The position numbers and the translations under genes were made by a program. The notes under the pieces were generated by a model. That model was given only the letters and a program-made list of their open reading frames with translations, was not told the origin of the DNA and made no database searches. Shown in pieces: positions 1-9,703 of a stretch of DNA of 64,000 bases. Each line of letters begins with the position of its first letter. Within the stretch, counting starts at the first letter, position 1. Source of the DNA: Thinopyrum elongatum (Eukaryota > Streptophyta > Magnoliopsida > Poales > Poaceae); NCBI GenBank assembly GCA_011799875.1, contig CM022297.1, positions 541,678,795 through 541,742,794 of the forward strand, read 5' to 3'.

Positions 1-421
1 AGTGAATTGAGTAGTCTTCATTCGAGTGGCGGAACAGATCCGCGTGCTTATGGAATGTCTTCGAAGATGATGCACCGGGTCACTGGCACCCGGATCTCGT
101 GGGATTTGAAATCGGCGATGAACGTGCACGGGCGGTTGCAGTGTGGCGAGCGAGGAAAGTGGGGGTGTGACGCCTCGATCTTCGCCCCATTTTTTGCCAC
201 GTACCGCTGCAACTGATCTCGCGGGATTTGGGGGATCTGCGGGCCCGGGGCACGCAGAAGGCGATTGGGGAGGCGGAGCGAGCGACGCCATAAGAGGTTG
301 TGGCGTTGGAGAGGGGAGAGGACAGATCCCCTTTTCCCCTTCTCCCACAACCCGCTCGATCCTCTCTCCCGCAACCCACTCCGCATAGATCTGCTCGGGC
401 CGTTTGAAGAGTCCGGCGGCG
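1..421 (+). promoter_or_regulatory. Probable 5' region of the antisense gene
   Basis: This stretch precedes the ATG at 422. It is GC-rich up to about 310 and then pyrimidine-rich (CCCCTTTTCCCCTTCTCCC at about 330-348), as in many plant 5' untranslated leaders. No convincing TATA box was seen. The overlapping open frames on both strands look like by-products of high GC content. Confidence 0.35.
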
Positions 422-484
422 ATGGCGAAGGACAAAACGGCGAAGCTTGAGAAGGCGAAGAAGGCGGTGAAGGGGAAGAAGGCA

Positions 485-636
485 TCGAGCTCCCGAGCCG
501 TGCTCCCGCCCGGGTGGATCCAGGGCGACTGGCTCCCGCCGACCACCATGGTCGACGACATCGAGCTCCCGAGCCGTGCTCCCGCCCGGGTGGATCCAGG
601 GCGACTGGCTCCCGCCGACCACCACGGTCGACGACA
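485..636 (+). repeat. 76-bp tandem duplication in exon 1 of the antisense gene
   Basis: TCGAGCTCCCGAGCCGTGCT occurs at 485 and again at 561, and the two 76-bp units differ at very few bases (for example CCATGG against CCACGG near their ends). Because 76 is not a multiple of three, the duplication moves the upstream MAKDK frame out of register with the downstream domain. The high identity suggests a recent event. Confidence 0.9.
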
Positions 637-2659
637 TCAGCGGGCTCGTCATGGACGGGCTAGTCCATGATGGGACGTGGAGGCTCCAGGAGGAAGGGGA
701 GACCGAGCCCGCGCCGCGCCCCGGGGAGCGAGTGCTCCTGACCACCCACATAGAGCGAGGTTTCTCTCTGCCGCCCCACCCCTTTTTCTGCGAATTTCTG
801 AACTTCTTCGGTGCTCAGCTTCATCACTTGCCTCCAAATGCCATAATGTATCTTGCCGCATTCATCTCTCTGTGTGAGAATTTTCTGGGTTGCCCGCCAC
901 ACTGGGGTTTGTTCAAACATATTTTCACATGCCGATCTCAATCGGTTAAGAAGGTAGACCCCGATGGAGAGAGGATGCACGTGACCCAGATGTGCAGTGG
1001 GTTAGGCATCCAGATGAGGGGTAAGAGTGCATTCCCGTCCATGTCATTTCCCGATTCGGTGAGGGGTTGGCAGTCGACATGGTTCTACTGCAATGACCTG
1101 CCGAGCTCTGGTTCGTCGACTGGCCTTCCACCTTACACGACCGAGAGGGTTCCGACTCCTCCCTCGCTGACTGTTGATAAGGAGGAGAAGACGGATGTAG
1201 GGATCTTGGTGACTGCCATGATTAGCCTGATCCAGCAGGGACTGAATGGCTTGGATCTTCTGGAGGTCTTCCTCAGTCAGAGGATCCAGCCGCTGCAGGA
1301 GCGGGCACACCCCATGTGGCTTTATACTCGGGCTGGTGATCCGACTCTAGTGCATCCGGAAGATGTCGAGGAGAAGTCTGTGGAACAGTGGATCAAGTGC
1401 ATCACTGGCGCACATGACAACCCGCGAGGGTCAAGACGGGTCCCGCCCTACGATGCCAAAAACCAACCATTGGAGGTAATTTCCGAGTGAATTCCCGACG
1501 CGTAAATTTTCCGAGTGAGAGGATTGACTGAGCGAACTAACTGAACTGTCTGTCTTTGCCCTTCGTGCCTTGCAGGAGTTCCAGAAGATGCTCTCGGCTG
1601 TACCAAATGGAGGACAACCCGCTGGAGGCGTGGAGAGCGAGCATGGCAGCGCGGACTACGTGGAGGACAGTGAGGGAGAAAGTGACACCTCGGAAGAGAC
1701 CGATGAGGTCGAGTCTTCACAGTCTCCGGAACTGCGCTCCGAGCACCGCTCCAAGCTTTCTCATGACCCGAGCGCGGGCCCGGAGAAGGAAGTGGTTCCG
1801 AGTGCTAAGGCCCTGAAGCGCACTCGGCCGCCATCGGCCGAGCCGACTGAAAAGACCGCCAAACAGCCCAAGGTCGCTTCTCCCAAACCTCGGAAGGCTT
1901 TGCCCAGGATCAAGGTCACTGTGCCTGTGGCTTCGACGTAAGTATCTTTGCCAGCTTTTCTTTTCTGTCTTTGTCAATTTCTGTGATTCTTCTGACCGAG
2001 TGAACCCCGTGGTCTAGTGCTGCGACCTCGACGACGTCTCCCATGCAGATTGATGGGGACCGTGCCGAAGCTGAGTCGGCGGATGCGGCCACTTCTCAAA
2101 GAGGTAACAGTGACTCCATCTTGTCATTCTACTGAGATGTCTTTGTCTGATTGAAATATGCATTGTGACTGAACGTGTCTAGTGAACGTAGTGCTTGCGG
2201 AGGTCATCCAAGTCGGGGACGACGATGACGAGCCGCCGCGGAAGGGCACCGAGAAGGAGATCGCAGCTCCGACTGCTCCCCAGACAACTGCGCGGAAGAC
2301 GCCACCGAGCAAAGCGCCTCAAGTTCTCCCAGCATCTGCCGTGATCGTGCCTCCGGGGCTGGGTTCTCAGGCCGGAACTGGTTCTGCTGTGACTCCATCG
2401 AGTGCTCTGACTCCGGTTTTGACTGCTCCCGTCAACATCTTCAGCTTGTACTAGGTGGCGAAGGACCAAACTGGGGCCAGCAAGGAGGCGATGATCCAGG
2501 CGAAGCTGATGACCCAGCGCCTAAAGGAGGTGTGCGCAGCTGGCAAGTTGGCGTATGATGCCAGTGCGGCTCTCCAGGAGAATGTTCGAGTAAGTGCCCT
2601 TGTAAGTTGATTTCCAATTCTTTTCTTCTGAAGGGATTTCGCTCGGAACATATTCTGCA

Positions 2660-3115
2660 CACCCACTGGGTGTTTTTTTTGTGGTTTGGCCGTCACTCGG
2701 ATCAGGCGGACCATTCCGAGTGGATACCGTTCCAGTGGGGGCACGCTGAGTGCACCCACTGGGTGTAGTCCCCGAGACTGCCGTCGACTGCAGGCAGTTG
2801 GCTGGAGTCTTAGAACTTTCTTTTTGTCTTTTTGTTTTGGCCGTCACTCGGATCAGGCGGACCGTTCCTAGTGGATACCGTTCCAGTGGGGGCACGCTGA
2901 GTGCACCCACTGGGTGTAGTCCCCGAGACTGCCGTCGACTGCTTGCAGACGACGGTAGTCTTAGAATTCTTTCTTTTTTTGGTTTGGCCGTCACTCAGAT
3001 CGGGCAGACCGTTCCGATTGGATACCGTTCCAGTGGGGGCAAGCTGAGTGCACCCACTGGGTGTAGTCCCCGAGACTGCCGTCGACTACAGGCAGTCGGT
3101 GGGAGTCTTAGAACT
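2660..3115 (+). repeat. Intronic tandem repeat, about 147-151 bp, three copies
   Basis: GCCGTCACTCGGATCAGGCG-like starts occur at 2689, 2840 and 2987. Each unit contains CACCCACTGGGTGTAGTCCC and CGAGACTGCCGTCGACT. The array lies inside the inferred intron 2590-3247 of the antisense gene and ends before its AG acceptor at 3247. Units are separated by short T-rich runs that vary in length. Confidence 0.88.
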
Positions 3116-4556
3116 TTGTTTTTGCTTTAGAGGGTATTCCAAGATCTGGTACTGATCGAGCTTGTTCCTCTCTGACCGAGGGTACTAATTTCCGAGTGCT
3201 CGAAACATTCCTTAACATCGACTGACCTGTTTCTTCTTGTATTTCAGAGAACTTGCGAGCTTGGTGCTCAGTACATGGCGCTGGAGAAGGAGACCGCCCA
3301 GCTCCGAGTGGATTTGGGGGTGGAAAGGAGGAACACAGCTCGTGCTCAGGCAGAGCTCAAGACCATGGGAGGTAAGCTTTAACTACCGATCACTCTGTTT
3401 TCATCTCTTTCCATTCTTTGAACCGAGTGGCTCCACTCGAACAGATGTGCGTAGTGAAAACCATCGGCTCCAAGTGCGGCTCAGAACCTCTGTTTCTTTA
3501 GAAACTATGAAGCAGGCACTTGAAAATAGGGACAAGGAGCTCGCGGGAGCGCAGAAAGTGGCGAAGGAAAAGACCAAGGCCGCCGAAGAGAAGCTGGCTT
3601 CACTCGGAAAGCTTGAAGCAGAAAACACATCCCTGAAGAAGGAGGTGCTCGAGCTCAAGAAGCAGCAGACCGACAGGGAGGGAAAACTCAAGGCCCAGGC
3701 GGAGGTCTTCGAGCAGGAGAAGAAGACTCTGAACGATAAAATCGACCAGCTGATCAAGAAGAAGAGAGCTCTTGAAGGGTATATTGAAGAGTTCACTGAG
3801 GAGATGTACACCAAGCTTGCAGGTAACTTATATCATCCAAATGAATTTCATTTTGCTTCCGAGTGAACTCCATACGCGCTGATCTTCGACTCCCCTCTTT
3901 TCTTGACCACAGAGTACTGCCATGATTTCGAGCTTGAAACCGACAGGATCGAGAGGGATCTGAATCCCTCTAGGTCCCTCGTTGGCGACAAGGCCGCTCT
4001 AGCTGTCCTGCGGGTCGAATCCCGTATTGAAGACGTCCAAGGGTACATCATCCGTCTGCGAGGAGCACTCTGGAGAATCGACAAGGAGCTATGGCCTGAA
4101 GACACCTTCGACGCCGACCTGGAGGACATGATGACTCGTCTTAACAAGATCCCAAGTCGAGTGCAGGCGTGGAAGAAGTCGGCTGCTCGCTGCGGAGCCG
4201 ACATGGCCCTCTCTTTGGTCTGTGTGCACTGCAAGGACGTTAAGGAAGAGAAACTGAAGACTCTCCAAGTTGCCAACATGAAGAAGCTTCAGTTCGAAGA
4301 TTTCATGGAGACGTTCATTGAGGCGGCCACTCGGATCGCAGACGGCATCGACTTGGATTCCTTCGTCGAGCCAGCCAGCCCCGCAGCCGAGTGAAAAACT
4401 TTAAGTCCTATCCATTTGCCTTGGTATGCTGAGTGGAATTGTGACCGTTAAACTCTTTCGGGCCTCGGGCCCGCGTACTCTTATTCGCTTTTGAACTTCT
4501 GGAGTTGTTTGAATATTTTCCTTCGAGTCTTTCGAATCTCTGAAATGAATTTCAAC

Positions 4557-5668
4557 TTAGGCGAAAGTAGGTTCGCAGCCAAGGCTCCGAGTGAGAGGGT
4601 CGCTCTTCACTCGGAGTAGCGTTTTAAACTTGGGCGAAGCGGGTTCGCAGCCAAGCTCCCAAATGAGAGGATCGCTCTTCACTCGGAGTAGGTTTTTAAC
4701 TCGGGCAAAATCTAGTTCGCAGCCAAGCCCCCGAGTGAGAGGGATGCTCTGGCACTTAGAGTAGGTTTTTAACTTGGGCAACGTGGGTTCGCAGCCAAGC
4801 CTCCGAGTGAGAGGGATGCTCTGGCACTCGGAGTAGGTTTTTAACTTGGGCGACGCGGGTTCGCAGCCAAGCCTCCGAGTGAGAGGGATGCTCTGGCACG
4901 CGGAGTAGGTTTTTAACTTGGGCGACGCGGGTTCGCAGCCAAGCCTTCGAGTGAGAGGGATGCTCTGGCACTCGGAGTAGGTTTTTAACTTGGGCGAAAG
5001 CTGGTTCGCAGCCAAGCCTCCGAGTGAGAGATATGCTCTGGCACTCGGAGTAGGTTTTTAACTTGGGCGAAGGCTGGTTCCCAGCCAAGCCTCCGAGTGA
5101 GAGATATGCTCTGGCACTCGGAGTAGGTTTTTAACTTGGGCGACGTGGGTTCGCAGCCAAGCCTCCGAGTGAGAGGGATGCTCTGGCACTCAGAGTAGGT
5201 TTTTAACTTGGGCGAAGGCTGGTTCGCGGCCAAGCCTCCGAGTGAGAGGGATGCTCTGGCACTCGGAGTAGGTTTTTAACTTGGGCGATGCTGGTTCGCA
5301 GCCAAGCCTCCGAGTGAGAGGGATGCTCTGGCACTCGGAGTAGGTTTTTAACTTGGGCGACGCGGGTTCGCAGCCAAGCCTCCGAGTGAGAGGGATGCTC
5401 TGGCACTCGGAGTAGGTTTTTAACTTGGGCGAAGGCTGGTTCGCAGCCAAGCCTCCGAGTGAGAGGGATGCTCTGGCACTTGGAGTAGGTTTTTAACTTG
5501 GGCGAAAACTAGTTCGCAGCCAAGCCCCCGAGTGAGAGATATGCTCTGGCACTCGGAGTATGTTTTTAACTTGGGCGACGCGGGTTCGCAGCCAAGCCTC
5601 TGAGTGAGAGGGATGCTCTGGCACTCGGAGTAGGTTTTTAACTTGGGCGAAACGGGTTCGCAACCAAG
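4557..5668. repeat. 72-bp tandem array in the Tat-element 3' untranslated region (about 15 copies)
   Basis: GTTCGCAGCCAAG recurs every 72 bp (4571, 4643, 4715, 4787 and onward to about 5660). Each unit holds CGAGTGAGAGGGATGCTCTG and TAGGTTTTTAACTTGGGCGA. Because 72 bp equals 24 codons, one minus-strand frame stays open through many units and gives a false repetitive protein. The array lies between the stop of the antisense gene and the end of integrase. In Tat-lineage elements this variable region is known to carry tandem repeats that can seed satellites. Confidence 0.92.
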
Positions 5669-5795
5669 TTGAAGGGCGTACACCCATTGGGGGTTGTAAG
5701 CCAGAGAATGCGCAGGAGCGAACTCAATGTGAAACTAGAAAAGTCATGCTTTTATTCATCAAATGTCACTCGAGTGCTTTTATTACAACTGACTA

Positions 5796-6962
5796 TCAAG
5801 TATAGAATCGTCGTAGCAAATCTGCATTCCAAGCACGGGGCTCGTCCACTTTCTTGTGGAGGTTGTATAAGCAGTATGCTTTGTTGTTCAGGATCCTCGA
5901 CACGATGAAGGGACCTTCCCACGCGGGAGCGAGTTTGTGGGGTCGCTGCTGATCCACTCGGAGCACAAGATCTCCCTCCTGAAAGGTCCGACTCCTGATG
6001 TGTCTGCTGTGAAAACGTCTTAGATCTTGCTGATAGGTGGCCGAACGAATAAGGGCCATCTCCCTTTCTTCCTCCAAGAGATCAACGGCATCCTGTCATG
6101 CTTGCTCTGCTTTAGCTTCAGAGTACAGTTCCACTCGGGGTGAATTGTGGAGCAGGTCACTCGGTAAGACGGCCTCAGCCCCGTAGACCATGAAGAAGGG
6201 TGTGTGATTGGTAGACCGATTGGGGGTCGTCCTCAAGCCCCAAAGAACTGACGGCAACTCGGTGACCCAGGCTCCAGCTGCATGCTCCAAATCGCACATG
6301 AGTCGCGGCTTTAACCCCTGAAGTATCAATCCGTTTGCTCTCTCAGCTTGTCCATTCGACTGCGGGTGTGCCACGGATGCATAATCGACTCGGGTACCTT
6401 GGCCAGCACAGAATGCTCTGAATTCTTCCGAGTCAAAGTTTGAGCCGTTGTTGGTGATAATGTTGTGGGGCATGCCATATCTGAAGATTATTTCCTTCAT
6501 AAACTTGATCGCAGTACGCGAGTCTAGCTTCTTGATAGGTTTGGCCTCAATCCACTTAGTGAAATTATCGACTGCAACCAATAAGTGGGTGAATCCACTC
6601 GCCCCTGTCCGGAGGGGTCCCACCATGTCAAGTCCCCAGACTGCAAACGGCCAGACGAGTGGAATCGTCTTCAGAGCAGACGCAGGCTTGTGCGATAAGT
6701 TTGCATAGAACTGACACCTGGCACAGTGCTGAACTATCTCTTGAGCAGCTTCATTTGCACGTGGCCAAAAGAAGCCGGCTCGGTAAGCTTTAGCCACGAT
6801 GCTCCGAGAGGACGAATGGTGTCCGCAAGTGCCCGAGTGTATCTCCTCCAGGATCAACCGACCTTCCTCCGGAGAGATGCAGCGCTGGGTCACACCGGTG
6901 ACACTTTTTCTGTACAACTGATCGCCCATCACCATAAAGGCTTTGGATCTGCATACAATCTA
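5796..6962 (-). pseudogene. Integrase, broken and catalytically mutated
   Basis: Same frame as the RNase H region, separated by TAG at 6960-6962. The H-H-C-C zinc domain is visible (HSGTCGHH ... HCARC, about 6840-6710). The catalytic core has D in WGLDMVG and E in HPQSNGQAERANG, spaced as a DD35E enzyme. The middle residue is Asn in NIITNNGSNF (codon AAC at 6450-6452), where the family has Asp; one G-to-A change explains it. A TGA at 6096-6098 interrupts the C-terminal part, which continues with the basic DNA-binding domain (FQEGDLVLRVDQQRPHKLAPAW) to NADLLRRFYT at 5796. Integrase would insert element cDNA into the chromosome; this copy could not. Confidence 0.87.
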
Positions 6963-8198
6963 GTGGGCCTCGGCTTCATCTTCTGGAAGTTCTTGCCTGA
7001 GCAGGTATGCTACGTAGAGCACGGTCCACTCGGGCGTGATTGCTAAGACCTCCATGACCAAATGAATGACCGCCGGGACCTCGACTTCAGTCGTATCAAA
7101 CGGGCTGACCACTTGTGGGGGCTCTTCTGTGAAGGGATCTTCTTTCACAGTCGGAGAACTTAAATGCTCGAGGAACACATTGCTGGGTATGGCTTTCCGA
7201 GTGGACCCAATCTTTGCCAAATCATCTGCCTCCTGATTCTTGGCTCGGGGAACGTGATGCAGCTCCAGGCCTTCAAATTTCTTCTCCAGCTTTCTCACTG
7301 CACTGCAATATCCTGTCATAGCAGGGCTTCTGATGTCCTATTCCTTCATCACTTGATTCACCACTAGATCTGAGTCCCCGTAGACCATCAAGCGCCGGAC
7401 GCCGAGTGAGATGGCCATACGCAGACCGTACAGGAGCGCTTCTTACTCGGCTTCATTGTTGGAGGAATCAAAGTGAATCTACAGAACATATCTGAGATGA
7501 TCGCCCTTCGGGGAGATTAACACAACCCCAGCTCTTGAACCATTCAGCATCTTGGAACCATCAAAGAACATATTCCAGTGTTCTGAGTGACTCTGAGTCG
7601 GCTGCTGCTGTTCTGTCCACTCGGCTAGGAAATCAGCTAGTGCTTGGGACTTGATCGCCTTCTTTGCCTTGAACTTGATGTCCAAGGGCAGGAGCTCGAT
7701 AGCCCACTTCGCCACTCGGCCAGTCGCATCCCGATTGTTCATGATCTCAGACAGCGGGGCATCGCTGACGACTGACACAGTGTGCTCTTGGAAGTAATGG
7801 GCTACTTTCTTTGCAGTCAGATAGATGCCATAGACGAGCTTCCGGTAATGAGGATACCTCTGCTTGGACGGAGTGAGAACTTCGGAAATGTAGTAGACTG
7901 GGCGCTGAACTTTGTAAGACTTGCCCTTTTCTTCTCGTTCGACTGTGAGAACAGTGCTGACGACTTGACCAGTGGCCGCAATGTACAGAAGCAACGGCTC
8001 ATTGCTGTTCGGAGCGACAAGCACCGGCTGGGTGGAAAGTAGGGCTTTGAGTTCAGCAAACGCTACTTGTGCTTCAGTAGTCCACTCGAACGAATCAGAC
8101 TTCTTCATCAATCGGTACAGGGGCAGTGCCTTTTCTCCGAGACGGGAGATGAATCGGCTCAGGGCTGCAAGGCAACCCGTGAGCTTTCTGTACATCAT
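6963..8198 (-). pseudogene. Dual RNase H region (gypsy RNH plus archaeal-type RNH)
   Basis: From 8198 to about 7600 lies the thumb/connection and ordinary gypsy RNase H (SRFISRLGEKALPLYRLMKK, then LLLYIAATGQVVSTVLTVE). The usual catalytic Asp at the start of that domain is absent, as is typical when a second RNase H takes over. From about 7580 to 7200 a second RNase H follows, with FFDGS, NNEAE, YGDSDLVV and NQEADDLAK, which supply the D-E-D-D residues. This acquired domain is known from Tat-lineage elements. The frame is open except for TAG at 7479-7481, TAA at 7443-7445 and TAG at 7338-7340. The enzyme would remove the RNA strand during reverse transcription. Confidence 0.82.
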
Positions 8199-8541
8199 GA
8201 AGACGTTCAGGACGTTTCATTCGCACAATCGCCCCGATTTTCTCAGGATTGGCATCTATCCCTCGTTCGGAAACGAGGAAACCGAGTAATTTGCCCCCAG
8301 GAACTCCGAAAGTGCACTTCGCTGGATTCAGCTTGATCTCGTACTTCCCCAGATTTGCGAAAGTTTCAGCTAGGTCAGCCAGTAGGTCGGAACCTTTTCT
8401 GGACTTGACCACTATGTCATCCATGTACACCTCAATGTTCCAACTGATCTGCTTCTGCAAACACTTTTGAACCATGCGCATGAAAGTGGCACCGGCATTT
8501 TTAAGACCGAATGGCATGGTGCCGAGCAACTTCTTTGCCAA
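8140..8541 (-). pseudogene. Reverse transcriptase, N-terminal half deleted
   Basis: The palm motif TMPFGLKNAGATF is followed by the catalytic box VYMDDIVVKS (near 8430) and by KCTFGV and GFLVSERGI of the thumb region. The RT start is missing: upstream sequence in another frame (RRSATQKRKAIGKEVA) runs straight into TMPFGLKNAG near 8525. The segment that should hold the first catalytic Asp of RT is therefore gone, roughly 300 nt if the usual domain length applies. A further frameshift near 8195 moves the reading frame to that of the RNase H. This copy cannot make active RT. Confidence 0.85.
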
Positions 8542-8589
8542 TGGCCTTCCTCTTCTGTGTAGCGGACCGACGGAGATGTTCCTTCACAG

Positions 8590-9703
8590 GTTTTGCCTTT
8601 GGGTTGACTCGCAAACGGTGCTCAGCCAGCCCCCTGGGTACACCCGGCATGTCAGGTGGTTTCCATGCAAAGATGTCCCAGTTCTCACAGAGGAACTGGA
8701 TGAGCGCGTCTTCCTATTTGCTGTCGAGTGTCGTCGAGATGTTAGTTGGAGCAGCATTGGGATCTTCCGGGTGGATATGCACCAGCTTGGTATCACCGGC
8801 CTACTGAAATGCAGACTCTGTGGCCGGTTTCTTGGAGCGCAACAGATCACTCGGATCGACATTTTTCTTGTACTCCTCCAACTCCACCATGGCCATCTGT
8901 TCATCAATGATCTTGGACCCTTGCTGCAAACACTCTTCCGCGCGCTGCCGACTGCCAGTCACTATGATCACGCCTTTGGGGCCTGGCATCTTCAGCTTAA
9001 GATACACATAACATGGATGGGCCATGAAACATGCATAAGCCGGGAGGCCAAGGATGGCATGGTAGGCACTACGGAAGTCGACCACTTCGAAGGTCAGTCT
9101 TTCCTTCCTAAAATTCTTGTCATCTCCAAAGACTACATCCAGGGCGATCTGCCCGAGTGACTTTGCCTTCTTGCCAGGAATCACTCCGTTGAACTGCATA
9201 CTGCTTTCACTGAGATAGGACATTGGGATGCCCATCGCCTTCAGGGTGTCAGCGTAGAGTATATTCAGCCCACTTCCACCATCCATGATGACCTTGCGCA
9301 ACCAAACGCCTTCGACGACTCGGTCGACCACCAGCGCCTGCCGCCCAGGGGTGGCAATGTAGGCCGAGTGGTCCGACTGATCAAAGGTGATCGGAGTCTT
9401 GGACCAGTTCAGAAACTTCTTCGTCGACGGCATGGCCATGTTCACTTCTCGGTTGATAACTTTCAGTCGGCTCCTGCTCTCAACATCTGCGAAGATCATC
9501 AGAGTGGCATTGACACTGGGAAAAGCTTCATCCTTGTCTTCATCATCAGCATCTTCTGGGCTTTTTTCACTCGACGGACCCTCTCGGAACTGCTGTATCA
9601 ACAATCTGCACTGCCGAGTGGTATGCTTAGGCAATATCAAATTGCCCTCTTCATCTTTCCGGGTGTGGATGTGACACGGCAAATTGAGGACATCTTGACC
9701 CGA
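8590..9703 (-). pseudogene. Zinc knuckle, aspartic protease and pre-RT region
   Basis: This continues the gag frame after the stop at 9704. A nucleic-acid-binding knuckle of form C-x2-H-x13-H-x4-C lies near 9680-9610. A retropepsin domain follows, with active-site motif VIMDGGSGLNILYA near 9290; D-G-G rather than D-S/T-G is usual in Tat-type elements. The flap and second half reach ILGLPAY near 9035. The enzyme would cut the Gag-Pol precursor. After residue ESAFQ a stop occurs at 8801-8803 and another at 8714-8716. The frame then carries the linker leading into RT (CENWDIFAWKPPDMPG) up to the RT deletion junction. Confidence 0.8.

Larger units (their letters stand above)
422..4394 (+). pseudogene. 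Antisense seven-exon gene of the Tat element (gypsy-type transposon domain plus coiled coil)
   Basis: It lies on the strand opposite gag-pol, between integrase and the 3' LTR, like gene 23 of maize Grande. Exons inferred from GT/AG sites that keep frame: 422-1475, 1576-1937, 2018-2103, 2183-2589, 3248-3371, 3445-3822 and 3913-4394. Leaving out a 76-bp duplication in exon 1, the exons sum to 939 codons including the stop, which supports the model. Exon 1 has a Lys/Ala-rich start and a domain resembling Pfam 'putative gypsy type transposon' (FFCEFLNFFGAQLHHLPPNA). Exons 2-4 are acidic and Pro/Ser-rich. Exons 5-6 are a long Glu/Lys/Leu coiled coil, and exon 7 a helical C-terminal domain. Function is unknown. 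It is broken by the duplication frameshift and by TAG at 2452-2454. The ATG at 422 was chosen because it opens the basic MAKDKTAKLEKAKK segment. Confidence 0.75.

Noticed and set aside
4557..5668. Regularly spaced repeats resembling a CRISPR array or a repeat protein gene
   Set aside because: The whole 72-bp unit is repeated with no variable spacers, the context is a plant retrotransposon, and the open frame exists only because 72 is a multiple of three.
8474..9160. 228-residue plus-strand frame opposite protease and RT
   Set aside because: It is the complement of the conserved pol region, with no start context or family resemblance.
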